A DNA stretch of 64,000 nucleotides from Rhodovulum robiginosum. GTDB taxonomy: Bacteria > Pseudomonadota > Alphaproteobacteria > Rhodobacterales > Rhodobacteraceae. Position numbers and translations under genes: made by a program. The notes below the pieces were generated by a model. The model was not told the DNA's origin, did not search any database, and worked only from the letters and a program-made list of their open reading frames with translations. The stretch covers positions 118,913 through 182,912 of the forward strand of contig NZ_RWGU01000046.1 in NCBI RefSeq assembly GCF_003944755.1, read 5' to 3'. This document shows positions 1 to 6,169 of this stretch, in pieces (position 1 is the first letter of the stretch; the number at the start of each line of letters is the position of its first letter).

Positions 1-1
1 C

Positions 2-340
2 AATGATCAGGATGCCGGCATCAAGATCGTCCGCCGCGCGATCCAGGCACCGCTGCGCCAGATTGCCGAAAATGCCGGGGTGGACGGATCGGTTGTCGTC
101 GGAAAGGTGATCGAGAACGACAGCCCGAGCTTCGGTTTCGACGCACAGGCCGAAGAATACGGCGACATGCTGAAGGCCGGTGTCATCGATCCGACGAAAG
201 TCGTCCGGATCGCACTCGAAAACGCCGCGTCCATTGCCGGGCTATTGATCACGACCGAAGCGATGATCGCGCAAAAGCCGGAAAAGGCCGGCGCCGGCAG
301 CGAAATGTCCGACATGGGTGGAATGGGCGGAATGATGTGA
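2..340 (+). CDS. groL: Chaperonin GroEL, C-terminal part (5' end outside window)
   Basis: This is the C-terminal part of the 60-kDa chaperonin, which folds proteins in the cytoplasm together with GroES. The reading frame is open from base 2 and encodes the end of the apical/intermediate region and the equatorial domain. Recognisable stretches are [20 protein letters not shown], the [19 protein letters not shown] segment and the flexible tail ending GGMGGMM, the hallmark of bacterial GroEL. Only about 112 of roughly 545 residues are present. groES would be expected upstream, outside the window. It is the last housekeeping gene before the accessory block, so it marks the left flank of the integrated DNA. 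Confidence 0.97.
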   Translation, partial: NDQDAGIKIVRRAIQAPLRQIAENAGVDGSVVVGKVIENDSPSFGFDAQAEEYGDMLKAGVIDPTKVVRIALENAASIAGLLITTEAMIAQKPEKAGAGSEMSDMGGMGGMM

Positions 341-445
341 ACGGCTGCGTCCTGTGGGCAGGAGCCTCGGGGCGCGAAATCACATAGTTGATGGAATAGG
401 CTCCGGTTAATTCGCCATGAAAAACCGGAATCAGGAGAAACTGAA

Positions 446-580
446 ATGTCCAAAGGTGACAAGCAACGCGGCAACCGTGAAGCGAAGAAGCCCAAGAAGG
501 TGAAGGAAAAGGTCGTTGCGACAGCCGACTTCACGAAGGGCAAGGCATTAACCAATCTTGGCGAGCACAAGAAGAAATAG
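446..580 (+). CDS. Small Lys-rich basic protein, 44 aa, function unknown
   Basis: A 44-residue ORF starting MSKGDKQRGNREAKKPKK and ending NLGEHKKK. It is preceded by an AGGAG ribosome binding site eight bases before the ATG, which supports real translation. About a third of the residues are Lys or Arg, concentrated at both ends, and there is no signal peptide or membrane segment. I recall similar short basic proteins annotated as hypothetical in Rhodobacterales, but I cannot name a family. The gene follows groL by about 100 bp and may be a separate transcript. It could bind nucleic acid, but this is only inference from composition. Confidence 0.65.
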   Translation: MSKGDKQRGNREAKKPKKVKEKVVATADFTKGKALTNLGEHKKK

Positions 581-725
581 GTAGCGGTCCGAGAGATTAC
601 CTATCACTAAGGACGGAGCCAGATGGCAGAGGGAGACGCGGCGACTTGCCCGATCGGAAAGCCTCTGGCTCGCCAAAAAGAACGATGATGAAGAGTTGCC
701 GGAGAGAATGCGCGACATGCGTATT

Positions 726-998
726 TTATCGAGAAGCCGCGAGGTAGCGAATGCAACCCCGCGCCTGGTCTCGCATCACTGCGTAGTCGCTCAACATCTC
801 CGCGATCGCAGAGCCCTCTGGCAGCAAGGCCAGCTCTTCTGCCGCCCGTGCCTGGAACTCCCGGCTGTACTCGACGACCGGCGGACAGGCACCGAGCCCG
901 CCCCCGTCAGAACTGACCGTCGCGCAGCCGCTCAGCCAGATCGTCGCGAGACCGAGGGCGACGCGCCGCAGCCTCGAGCATCCGTCGTTGTGCATCAT
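726..998 (-). CDS. Rz1-like outer-membrane spanin lipoprotein
   Basis: Predicted o-spanin of a prophage lysis cassette, acting with the upstream Rz-like protein to fuse inner and outer membrane at the last step of lysis. The start chosen (998) gives MMHNDGCSRLRR followed by a hydrophobic stretch and the lipobox LSGC, a type II signal peptide, so the mature protein starts at Cys. The remaining 65 residues are soluble. Its 5' part lies inside the 3' part of the Rz-like gene in another frame (Rz stop at 907), the nested arrangement typical of Rz/Rz1 pairs. A longer ORF from 1088 would bury the signal peptide and is not preferred. Sequence similarity was not searched, so the assignment rests on lipobox, size and context. 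Confidence 0.7.
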   Translation of the reverse strand: MMHNDGCSRLRRVALGLATIWLSGCATVSSDGGGLGACPPVVEYSREFQARAAEELALLPEGSAIAEMLSDYAVMRDQARGCIRYLAASR

Positions 999-1152
999 GG
1001 GTCTTCTCCATGGCTTCGAGCCGTTCGGCCAGACGCCCGGCGTGCTCACCGGATCGGCGCAGGGCCAGCAGGAACAGAAGGAGCGCAAGTGCGGTGACGC
1101 CGTAGCGGAGCGCCGTGCGCGCCCATGCTGATCGGGCGAGCGCGGCGATCAC
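907..1152 (-). CDS. Rz-like inner-membrane spanin
   Basis: An 81-residue protein with an N-terminal membrane segment (about residues 17-32, ALRYGVTALALLLFLLAL) followed by a charged, coiled-coil-prone region (RLAERLEAMEKTHDAQRRML) and a C-terminus rich in Arg and Asp ending LRDGQF. This is the architecture of phage i-spanins. It starts with GTG and overlaps the stop of the endolysin gene by four bases (GTGA), indicating translational coupling, and it overlaps the Rz1-like gene at its 3' end. Together the three genes make a compact lysis cassette. The host prophage appears defective, so present function is uncertain. Confidence 0.7.
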   Translation of the reverse strand: MIAALARSAWARTALRYGVTALALLLFLLALRRSGEHAGRLAERLEAMEKTHDAQRRMLEAAARRPRSRDDLAERLRDGQF

Positions 1153-1742
1153 CGCCGCCCCCGGCGCCAGTCATCGAGGCGCGCGTAGATCGTGACTGCG
1201 ATGCCCCCGAGCGCGACGGCGATGAACACCCAGCGAAGCGTGTCGAGATACGGAATTAGCGGTAGGATCGCGGTCTGGGTCTCCGCCAGGACGCTCTGCG
1301 CGACCTCGACCCCGGCTGCACCCAAGGTCGCGACACCGGCCGCTCCACCGCCCTTCATGGTGCGGCTCTCCGCGAGAACCTCACGCGCCGGCGGGGTCTC
1401 GGCGGCGAAGGACACCGGCCGCGCCGGAAAGTGTTCCCCCCACTGGCGTGCCGGGCCGAGGTCGACATGCATGAACCTCGATCGGGGATAGAAGCCGAAG
1501 CCGAGGAACCCGACTTCGCGCGCCGCTGCCTCGAACGCCACCGGGTCGTGGTTCGCCATGGCAATGTCGAAGGCGGCGCCGTCGAGGTGCTTGGAGCGGG
1601 TTGCGCCGCCCACCGCCCGGTTGTGCTCTGGGCTGCGATAGGCCGAGCGGACGATCAACGGCTTGCCCCGCCGGTCCCGCAGCGCCTGCAGCTTGTTGAG
1701 GGCGGGTAACCGAAGCCGACCTGCGCGACGTTTCGGACGCAA
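1149..1742 (-). CDS. Peptidase M15-type endolysin with C-terminal membrane segment, 5'-truncated
   Basis: Phage endolysin of the D-Ala-D-Ala carboxypeptidase (M15_3) type, which cleaves peptidoglycan cross-links. The zinc site is visible: SKHLDGAAFDI (His52, Asp59) and FMHVDLG (His92, Asp94). A linker leads to a hydrophobic segment near the C-terminus (TLRWVFIAVALGGIAVTIYA), which may anchor the protein or give holin-like activity. Homologues normally have about 40 more residues before the LNKLQALRDR motif. Here the first ten or so residues (RPKRRAGRLR) are low-complexity and come from DNA beyond a junction near 1703, so the gene is probably 5'-truncated. The opposite-strand MuF fragment starts at the same point. 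Spanin genes follow directly. Confidence 0.75.
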   Translation of the reverse strand: MRPKRRAGRLRLPALNKLQALRDRRGKPLIVRSAYRSPEHNRAVGGATRSKHLDGAAFDIAMANHDPVAFEAAAREVGFLGFGFYPRSRFMHVDLGPARQWGEHFPARPVSFAAETPPAREVLAESRTMKGGGAAGVATLGAAGVEVAQSVLAETQTAILPLIPYLDTLRWVFIAVALGGIAVTIYARLDDWRRGRR

Positions 1743-1750
1743 AGGAAGAG

Positions 1751-2536
1751 GTGCTGCGCCAGTGGGACGCGCGCCTGACGGCCATCTTCGAGGAATATGA
1801 GACCCACCCGCAACGCTTGCGTCCGTTGCGGACAGCGATGGAAGAACGCCTGCTTCGGGCCTTCGCGGGCTTGATCAACCAGCTTCGGCAGCAGGACCTT
1901 GGCATCGAACGTTACATCTGGCGCTCCCAAGACGACGCCAAGGTTCGCGAAAGCCATACCGAGTACGACGATCAGGTGTTCCGCTGGGACGAGCCGCCCG
2001 CAGGCGGACATCCGGGTCAGGCGCACAACTGTAGGTGCTATGCGGAGCCGGTCAGCCCCGATGTACCGAATGACGTCACACTTGTTGATTATGTCCCCAC
2101 TGACGGGGGCTATCCTCTCCAAGACCTCGCCGAGCACGAGGCCTCGGGCGGGTACACCATCGCATTGCATGTCGGGAAGAGCGAAGAATTCCTGCTGAGA
2201 GCCGTTAGAACCGATCAGGTTCGAGGTCCATTCGTCAGTCAGTTCCGCCGACGCCACGGATCTTTTCCATCCTTTCAAGCCGCGCAGAGGCTTACCAACT
2301 CCAACCTTTCGCAGAATGCACTTGTTGTAAACGCAGTGGCTACGGGTCAGAGACGACGGGCCTTCATAACCCGCATATTCCCGACAGAAACGGGCGTCGA
2401 AGCCTATCGCATTGGACCCAGAGCGTCGGCACCCGTGATTGTAAGGCCTACATTCGGCATAGGTACAGTTATCGAACACGCACCCGACATGCCGAACGGC
2501 TTCATCATCATCACCTCTTATCCAAGGAACGACTGA
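1751..2536 (+). CDS. MuF-type phage head protein C-terminus fused to an RNase A-like (CdiA-CT type) toxin domain
   Basis: Residues 1-105 match the end of the SPP1 gp7/Mu F minor head protein family: the pattern IERYIWRSQDDAKVRESH, then FRWDEPPAGGHPG and NCRCYAEP. From residue about 125 the sequence matches the bacterial RNase A-like toxin domain known from CdiA-CT of Yersinia: HEASGGYTIALHVGKS (His129, His140), Arg150/153 and the terminal TSYP (Thr255, Tyr257), candidates for the catalytic set. DNA becomes visibly more A/T-rich at about 2080, where the toxin domain begins, as expected for swapped polymorphic-toxin tips. The frame is open upstream to about 1700 (VTEADLRDVSDAKEEV) but the first several hundred residues of a MuF protein are missing. 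GTG 1751 is the only easy start; expression is doubtful. The immunity gene starts one base after the stop. Confidence 0.75.
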   Translation: MLRQWDARLTAIFEEYETHPQRLRPLRTAMEERLLRAFAGLINQLRQQDLGIERYIWRSQDDAKVRESHTEYDDQVFRWDEPPAGGHPGQAHNCRCYAEPVSPDVPNDVTLVDYVPTDGGYPLQDLAEHEASGGYTIALHVGKSEEFLLRAVRTDQVRGPFVSQFRRRHGSFPSFQAAQRLTNSNLSQNALVVNAVATGQRRRAFITRIFPTETGVEAYRIGPRASAPVIVRPTFGIGTVIEHAPDMPNGFIIITSYPRND

Positions 2537-2537
2537 C

Positions 2538-2840
2538 GTGAAACCTCCTCAGGCCTTTTACGATTTCACGTTGCAGCTGCATCAGGATTTGGATCTTGTG
2601 TATCCCGGCTGGTCGTCAGAAGCATCAGACGCTCGTCGAGAGCTCTACGAGGACTTTCGGCAAGGATTTGGGGATCGATCTGTGGCAAAACTCTCCGCTT
2701 ATTTTGGACTTCTGCTCAATGACGAATATGCCGACCTCGAAGCCATTTGGACAAAAGAGTCGAGAGCAGACTGGTTGTTCGAAAGACAGGGGATTCGTCG
2801 GCTACTTGAGGACTTCAGGGCTTGGGCCTCTGCCTCCTGA
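2538..2840 (+). CDS. Probable immunity protein for the RNase A-like toxin
   Basis: A 100-residue acidic protein starting with GTG, one base after the toxin stop, with AAGGAA upstream as a possible ribosome binding site. It is rich in Asp, Glu, Leu and aromatic residues (FYDFTLQLHQDLDLVYPGW, LSAYFGLLLNDEYADLEAIW), has no signal peptide and looks like an all-helical cytoplasmic protein. Position, size and acidity fit a CdiI-type immunity protein that would bind and block the toxin active site. The assignment is by genetic context; I do not recognise a specific immunity family with certainty. Its base composition is like that of the toxin domain and unlike the surrounding phage genes. Confidence 0.65.
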   Translation: MKPPQAFYDFTLQLHQDLDLVYPGWSSEASDARRELYEDFRQGFGDRSVAKLSAYFGLLLNDEYADLEAIWTKESRADWLFERQGIRRLLEDFRAWASAS

Positions 2841-2842
2841 CA

Positions 2843-3472
2843 TTAAATCCTCGCCTCCACCCAATTCGCGACGATCAACTCCGGCAAGCTGTCATGCGCC
2901 CGGTCTGCGTGCCTCGCCAGATCCAGCCGCTTCGGCAGCTTGACCTGCGGCACCAGCAGGAAGATCGGCGCGGTGACCTTGCTGCGCCCGGTCTTGGAGC
3001 GCGACACCACCGCCTGACCCTTCGTGTTCAGCCGGCTCTCCGCCACCAGCAGGCTGGGGCCTGTGCGACGGTAGACGAAGCGCAGGCGAAGACCGCGTCG
3101 CCGCACCCATTCGACTGGAGTGATCCGGCGACCGCGCAGGCCTCGACCCGCTGCTTCCGTCGGGATCGCCAGCCAGAACCCATCTTTCGAGCGGATCAGA
3201 GGGCCTGCATCGTGTGCACCGACGATGGCCGGTGCTTTCGACCAGACCAGCGCCGCCGCGTCGAGGCTTTCGCCAGCGCGTGGGAAGGTCTGATTGCGGA
3301 TCGAGTTGGCGAGCCGTCGCCCGAGCCCCGCACCGGTGATCTGAGCGCGCCAAGCAGATCTCAGCCCGGTCCCGGCCTCGCGCATGGCGGCGGTGACAGC
3401 CTTCTCGTCCGCCTTTACCTCCGCGGCCATGGCGGCGACGAGATCGGGCGTGATGTCGAGCTTCAGTTTCAC
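2843..3472 (-). CDS. Phage DUF6441-family protein (probable tail/head-completion protein)
   Basis: A 209-residue protein starting MKLKLDITPDLVAAMAAEVK and containing WRAQITGAGLGRRLANSIRNQ, which I recognise as the DUF6441 family found next to head-tail joining genes in rhodobacterial prophages; a tail-completion role comparable to HK97 gp10 is inferred. The gene starts with GTG and overlaps the stop of the upstream head-tail gene by four bases (GTGA), as in an intact structural operon. The frame itself seems complete, although neighbouring genes are frameshifted. The C-terminus converges with the immunity gene, leaving only two bases between the stops. Confidence 0.7.
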   Translation of the reverse strand: MKLKLDITPDLVAAMAAEVKADEKAVTAAMREAGTGLRSAWRAQITGAGLGRRLANSIRNQTFPRAGESLDAAALVWSKAPAIVGAHDAGPLIRSKDGFWLAIPTEAAGRGLRGRRITPVEWVRRRGLRLRFVYRRTGPSLLVAESRLNTKGQAVVSRSKTGRSKVTAPIFLLVPQVKLPKRLDLARHADRAHDSLPELIVANWVEARI

Positions 3473-3779
3473 GCGGGCCTCAGATCGACGGTCCAGACCA
3501 GCCGCTCGCGGTCGCTGACGGGCTCGCCCTGTATGAGGAAGGCGTCCCCGTCGATTTCCAAGCGGTCGCCGGGGCGCGGGTTCGCCACCTCGGCTGAGCG
3601 CAAGTCGATCCGAGTGGTCTCGGACCAGAGCCGCGCGTCGCCAAAGTCGGTGACCGCATCAGCCTGCCGAGACGCGACGCGTACCAGGACAGGCGCGCCG
3701 CCATCGGAGGTGTAGACCGCTTCCCGAACGATATTCGGATCGGCAAAAGCGCGTCAATCACGGCGGCAAACGCCGTCAT
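3469..3779 (-). pseudogene. Phage head-tail joining protein gene with a -1 frameshift
   Basis: Reading from the ATG at 3779 gives MTAFAAVIDAL and then runs out of phase. Continuing one base later restores a sensible protein: ADPNIVREAVYT, SRQADAVTDFGDARLW, RPGDRLEIDGDAFLI and a stop that overlaps the next gene's GTG. The break lies at a run of four T (minus strand, around 3742-3745) where five would keep the frame, so a single-base deletion in a homopolymer explains it. The restored product of about 103 residues has size and position of a head-tail connector. ATGA overlap with the upstream DUF2190 stop shows original translational coupling. A sequencing error is the alternative explanation. 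Confidence 0.7.
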
Positions 3780-4109
3780 CAGAACGAGGCGTTCAGGCGC
3801 ACCCGGCCGATGGTGTCACCGGCTCCGCCCGCGACGGCTTCGGTTGCGACGCCAATCAACGTGTTCGATATGGCCACGCTCGTGGTGCGCTTATTGGTGT
3901 CGTTCCAATAGACCTTGGCGCCCACGGTCCAGGCCTGGGAGCCGACCTTGGTTATGTCGAACACGCCGGTCAGGGCGGCTTCGACAGGTTCGTTTAGAGC
4001 AGCGTCCCCGGCCGCCACGCCGACGATGGCACCGACGAGCAGACCGTCGCCAGAGGCACGGCGTAGGGCGCGGTCAGGGTGAGGGTGTTGCCGGTCTTGT
4101 CCGAATGCG
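3779..4109 (-). pseudogene. DUF2190-type capsid decoration protein gene, frameshifted and 5'-damaged
   Basis: The C-terminal part in one frame reads ASGDGLLVGAIVGVAAGDAALN, TGVFDITKVGSQAWTVGAKV and GDTIGRVRLNASF, which fits the DUF2190 family of small capsid-cement proteins. The normal N-terminal motif GNTLTLTAPYAV is present just upstream but in a different frame; a single missing G in GTG-GCC-TCT (about 4060) accounts for the shift. Upstream of GNTLTL the sequence no longer resembles a normal start and merges with the preceding phage gene at about 4155, so a deletion has probably removed the true start and the intervening capsid genes. Confidence 0.7.
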
Positions 4110-4565
4110 CCTCCGGCTGGCCCTTGCACCACTGGAAGCAGAGCCGCCCACTACGGTGATCGCGTCGGGCCAGGCCGCGTATTTGCGCTCGGGCAACTTG
4201 AAGGCGATGTCGACATACTCGGCCGGGTCGTCCCCGGCGGCGCGGATCCGCTCGACCATGGCGGCCAGCCGGGACTGGTCCCATTCGACCCGTTTCGGCA
4301 GGTCGGCGACCACGGTGAAATCGCCGTCGTCGAAGCGGACCGTGCCGGTGTCCTTGGCCTGCGCCTGCCGCTCTTCGGCAGCGCGCGTGGCGTAGCGGAC
4401 GGTCAGAGCGGCATCGAGCCGGGCCTTCGCGGCCTTGTCGTGCTTCAGGCGTTCGTCGATCTCGCGCTGGAGGATGGCCAGCAGTTCGACGGGCAGCCCG
4501 GCAATCTCCTGCGGGCTGAGGCCCGGCAGGTCATCGGGCGTGGGTGTGTTCTCGGGATAGGGCAT
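4074..4565 (-). CDS. Conserved small phage protein with aberrant C-terminus
   Basis: Starts MPYPENTPTPDDLPGLSPQE, followed by a helical stretch (LLAILQREIDERLKHDKAAK) and the segment RVEWDQSRLAAMVERIRAAGDDPAEYVDIAFKLPERKYAAWPDAI. I know such proteins only as unnamed phage proteins of alphaproteobacteria. After AWPDAI (about 4157) the sequence becomes Ser/Arg-rich nonsense, so the natural end is probably lost at a deletion junction and the remaining 30 codons are read-through. The original protein was likely about 155 residues. A GGGGATG motif sits between this gene and the next one upstream (4582-4588). Confidence 0.55.
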   Translation of the reverse strand: MPYPENTPTPDDLPGLSPQEIAGLPVELLAILQREIDERLKHDKAAKARLDAALTVRYATRAAEERQAQAKDTGTVRFDDGDFTVVADLPKRVEWDQSRLAAMVERIRAAGDDPAEYVDIAFKLPERKYAAWPDAITVVGGSASSGARASRRRIRTRPATPSP

Positions 4566-4592
4566 TGGGGTCTCCGGAATGGGGGATGGGGA

Positions 4593-4955
4593 TCAGGCGG
4601 CCTCGAGCAGGCGCATCGAGAGCGCCGCGCCGGACGGGCCGGGCTTCGGGCGGGCGACGGCGATGTAGGCAAAGGCGTCGGGGCCGAGCCGGGACTGTAC
4701 GAGGTGGACGAGGTTCTGCTCGGCCGCGCGCCTTGCGGCGGCCGCCACCAGCTGCAGCGTGCGTTGGCGATCCGCCGGCAGCTTCGAGATGACCGACGTG
4801 GCATCGACGGCGAGGAAGCCGCGGTGATAGACCAGCGCCTCGCCGGGCTCGGCCTGCGCGATCCAGGCGGCGAGCCCGACCTCGTCGAGCCCCGGCCCGT
4901 TCGCGCCGTGCAGCGGCACGACCTCGGCCTCGGTGATGGGCGACAGGCGTCCCAT
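4593..4955 (-). CDS. Conserved phage protein, 120 aa, function unknown
   Basis: A complete ORF starting MGRLSPITEAEVVPLHGANG with the central motif AAWIAQAEPGEALVYHRGFL and a helical C-terminal half (QRTLQLVAAAARRAAEQNLV). I do not recognise an enzymatic motif, signal peptide or membrane segment. It overlaps the upstream HTH gene (shared bases at 4955) and lies in the same minus-strand series, so it is part of the early or regulatory block of the prophage. The YHRGFL segment recalls unnamed proteins of rhodobacterial prophages; this is memory, not a search. Confidence 0.55.
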   Translation of the reverse strand: MGRLSPITEAEVVPLHGANGPGLDEVGLAAWIAQAEPGEALVYHRGFLAVDATSVISKLPADRQRTLQLVAAAARRAAEQNLVHLVQSRLGPDAFAYIAVARPKPGPSGAALSMRLLEAA

Positions 4956-5167
4956 CAGGCCGCTCCCGCGCGCGGCTGGGTGTCCATGGTATGCTGGAGC
5001 TGATCGCGCTCGAAAGCGACGATGTCCTCGAGCCGGTAGACGACCCGTCCACCGATCTTCATGTAGGCCGGGCCTTCACCCGCCCACCGCCAGCGCTCCA
5101 GCGTGCGATGCGAGATCGTCCAGCGCCGGGCGAGTTCCTTCTGGTTCAGGCAATGCTTCTGCTGCAT
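4955..5167 (-). CDS. Small helix-turn-helix (AlpA/excisionase-like) DNA-binding protein
   Basis: A 70-residue protein whose core LNQKELARRWTISHRTLERW followed by GPAYMKIGGRVVYRLEDIVAFE is the MerR-like helix-turn-helix with wing found in AlpA and excisionases (HTH_17 family). Such proteins bind DNA to direct excision or transcription of mobile elements. It overlaps the next gene by one codon position and is the first gene of the run going left. The 210-bp stretch upstream holds repeated GGGGATG motifs that could be its binding sites, which is inference. Confidence 0.75.
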   Translation of the reverse strand: MQQKHCLNQKELARRWTISHRTLERWRWAGEGPAYMKIGGRVVYRLEDIVAFERDQLQHTMDTQPRAGAA

Positions 5168-5240
5168 CGGCTCTCTCCGTTTGCGTGTGCTTCGGAGAGA
5201 GATTGCGAAATCCCGCTATGGGATGTCGTCAGGATCGCAG

Positions 5241-5322
5241 GGGGATGTGGTGGGGGATGGATATGGCCTTGCAGGACAGGCTTGGACGGCGCGCTGGGGG
5301 ATGGTCATCCCCTTCCATCCCC
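5241..5322. repeat. Cluster of GGGGATG/CATCCCC motifs upstream of the phage HTH gene
   Basis: Within 82 bp the heptamer GGGGATG occurs at 5241-5247, 5253-5259 and 5297-5303, and in inverse orientation at 5306-5312 and 5316-5322. The copies at 5297 and 5306 form a perfect 7-bp inverted repeat with a 2-bp centre. Another copy is at 4582-4588 between two phage genes. The cluster fills the noncoding stretch 5168-5377. It could be an operator or excisionase-binding array or iteron-like sites. No coding signal is seen here. Confidence 0.6.
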
Positions 5323-5377
5323 CAGCCGATCCCACACCAGTCGGGCCGGAGGCCACGCTCGTGGGATCGCAGGCGGT

Positions 5378-6061
5378 TCAGTCGATGTTCAGGCGGTAAC
5401 CGCCGCGGCGGTCGGAGCGGATCAGCTGCCGCCAGTCCTTCTGCGACTTGAAGACGTCGGCCATGCGCAGGCTCTTCGAGCCCGCCGAGGACAGGATGGC
5501 CTTGCCGCTCTGCCAGGGCTCGCCCCGCTGCGCGGCCTCGTGCAAGGCACGGACAACCTGCGCCTGGATCGGGCCGAGTCGGAAGCGGTAGCCGTTGCAG
5601 CGCACCTCCTGGTAGTCGGCCGACGCGATGAAGGTGCTCTCTTCCATGGCCGAGCCGCCGGAGGAGAACCCGGACTGTAGCTCGAAACGGTCGCGTTCCT
5701 CGCGCCTTAGCAGCAGATCGCCGATCATCACGAAGACCGGCTGGGCCTCGCCGTAGAGCGACGCATAGTCCGCGCGCGGCGTGCGAAACTCGCTGACATG
5801 GAGCTCGCCGCAGCGGAACAGCTGGAAGACGTCACAGGCGTACAGGTCGAGCAGCCCGCTGAAGGGCTTCTGCTCCCACGGCACGCGGAACCGCTCGCCG
5901 TCCTGGCCCTCCTCGTAGTCACCGAACTCGACCGGCTCGCCGAAGACGCGCACCGACAGCCGGAGTTTGTCGTTCTCGGCCAGGTAAACGAGGTCCGTCT
6001 CGGAGATCCGCCAGCGCTCGAGCACCTCGGGGAGCGTGAAATACAGCTTGTCGATGTGCAC
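5378..6061 (-). CDS. Prophage-associated 227-aa protein, function unknown
   Basis: Starts MHIDKLYFTLPEVLERWRIS, where TLPEVLERWRISETDLVYLA looks like a short helix-turn-helix-like region. The C-terminal part, GPIQAQVVRALHEAAQRGEP to KSQKDWRQLIRSDRRGGYRL, recalls winged-helix modules found in other phage proteins of unknown role. There are no membrane segments. It diverges from the repressor gene over a 108-bp control region, the position of an early lytic regulator, so a DNA-binding role is plausible but unproven. Confidence 0.6.
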   Translation of the reverse strand: MHIDKLYFTLPEVLERWRISETDLVYLAENDKLRLSVRVFGEPVEFGDYEEGQDGERFRVPWEQKPFSGLLDLYACDVFQLFRCGELHVSEFRTPRADYASLYGEAQPVFVMIGDLLLRREERDRFELQSGFSSGGSAMEESTFIASADYQEVRCNGYRFRLGPIQAQVVRALHEAAQRGEPWQSGKAILSSAGSKSLRMADVFKSQKDWRQLIRSDRRGGYRLNID

Positions 6062-6110
6062 GCGCCCCTCCGATTCCCCTGCCTGATGTTTACGTTATGT
6101 TCTTATTCGC

Positions 6111-6139
6111 TTGACGGGCGTCGATCAATCCGATTTTAT
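6111..6139 (+). promoter_or_regulatory. Candidate promoter of the CI-like repressor in the divergent control region
   Basis: The 6062-6169 region separates the divergent 227-aa gene and repressor gene and is more A/T-rich than its surroundings. TTGACG at 6111-6116 and TTTTAT at 6134-6139 are spaced by 17 bases, an acceptable sigma-70-like pair for the repressor. On the other strand TTGATC followed 17 bases later by TAAGAA could serve the leftward gene. Assignment is by eye only. Confidence 0.4.
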
Positions 6140-6169
6140 CCTATTTCATCCACAGATGGGTGGGGAAAC

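Noticed and set aside
600..700. Left-end copy of the tRNA-Ser 3' sequence (attachment repeat)
   Set aside because: ATGGCAGAGGGAGACGC near 623 resembles ATGGCGGAGACG of the tRNA end only loosely; no repeat longer than a few bases was found.
600..725. Possible coding fragment left of the Rz1-like gene (plus-strand frame around 630-720)
   Set aside because: An open stretch of about 35 codons exists but has no start with a ribosome binding site and no recognised motif; it may be debris at the element edge.
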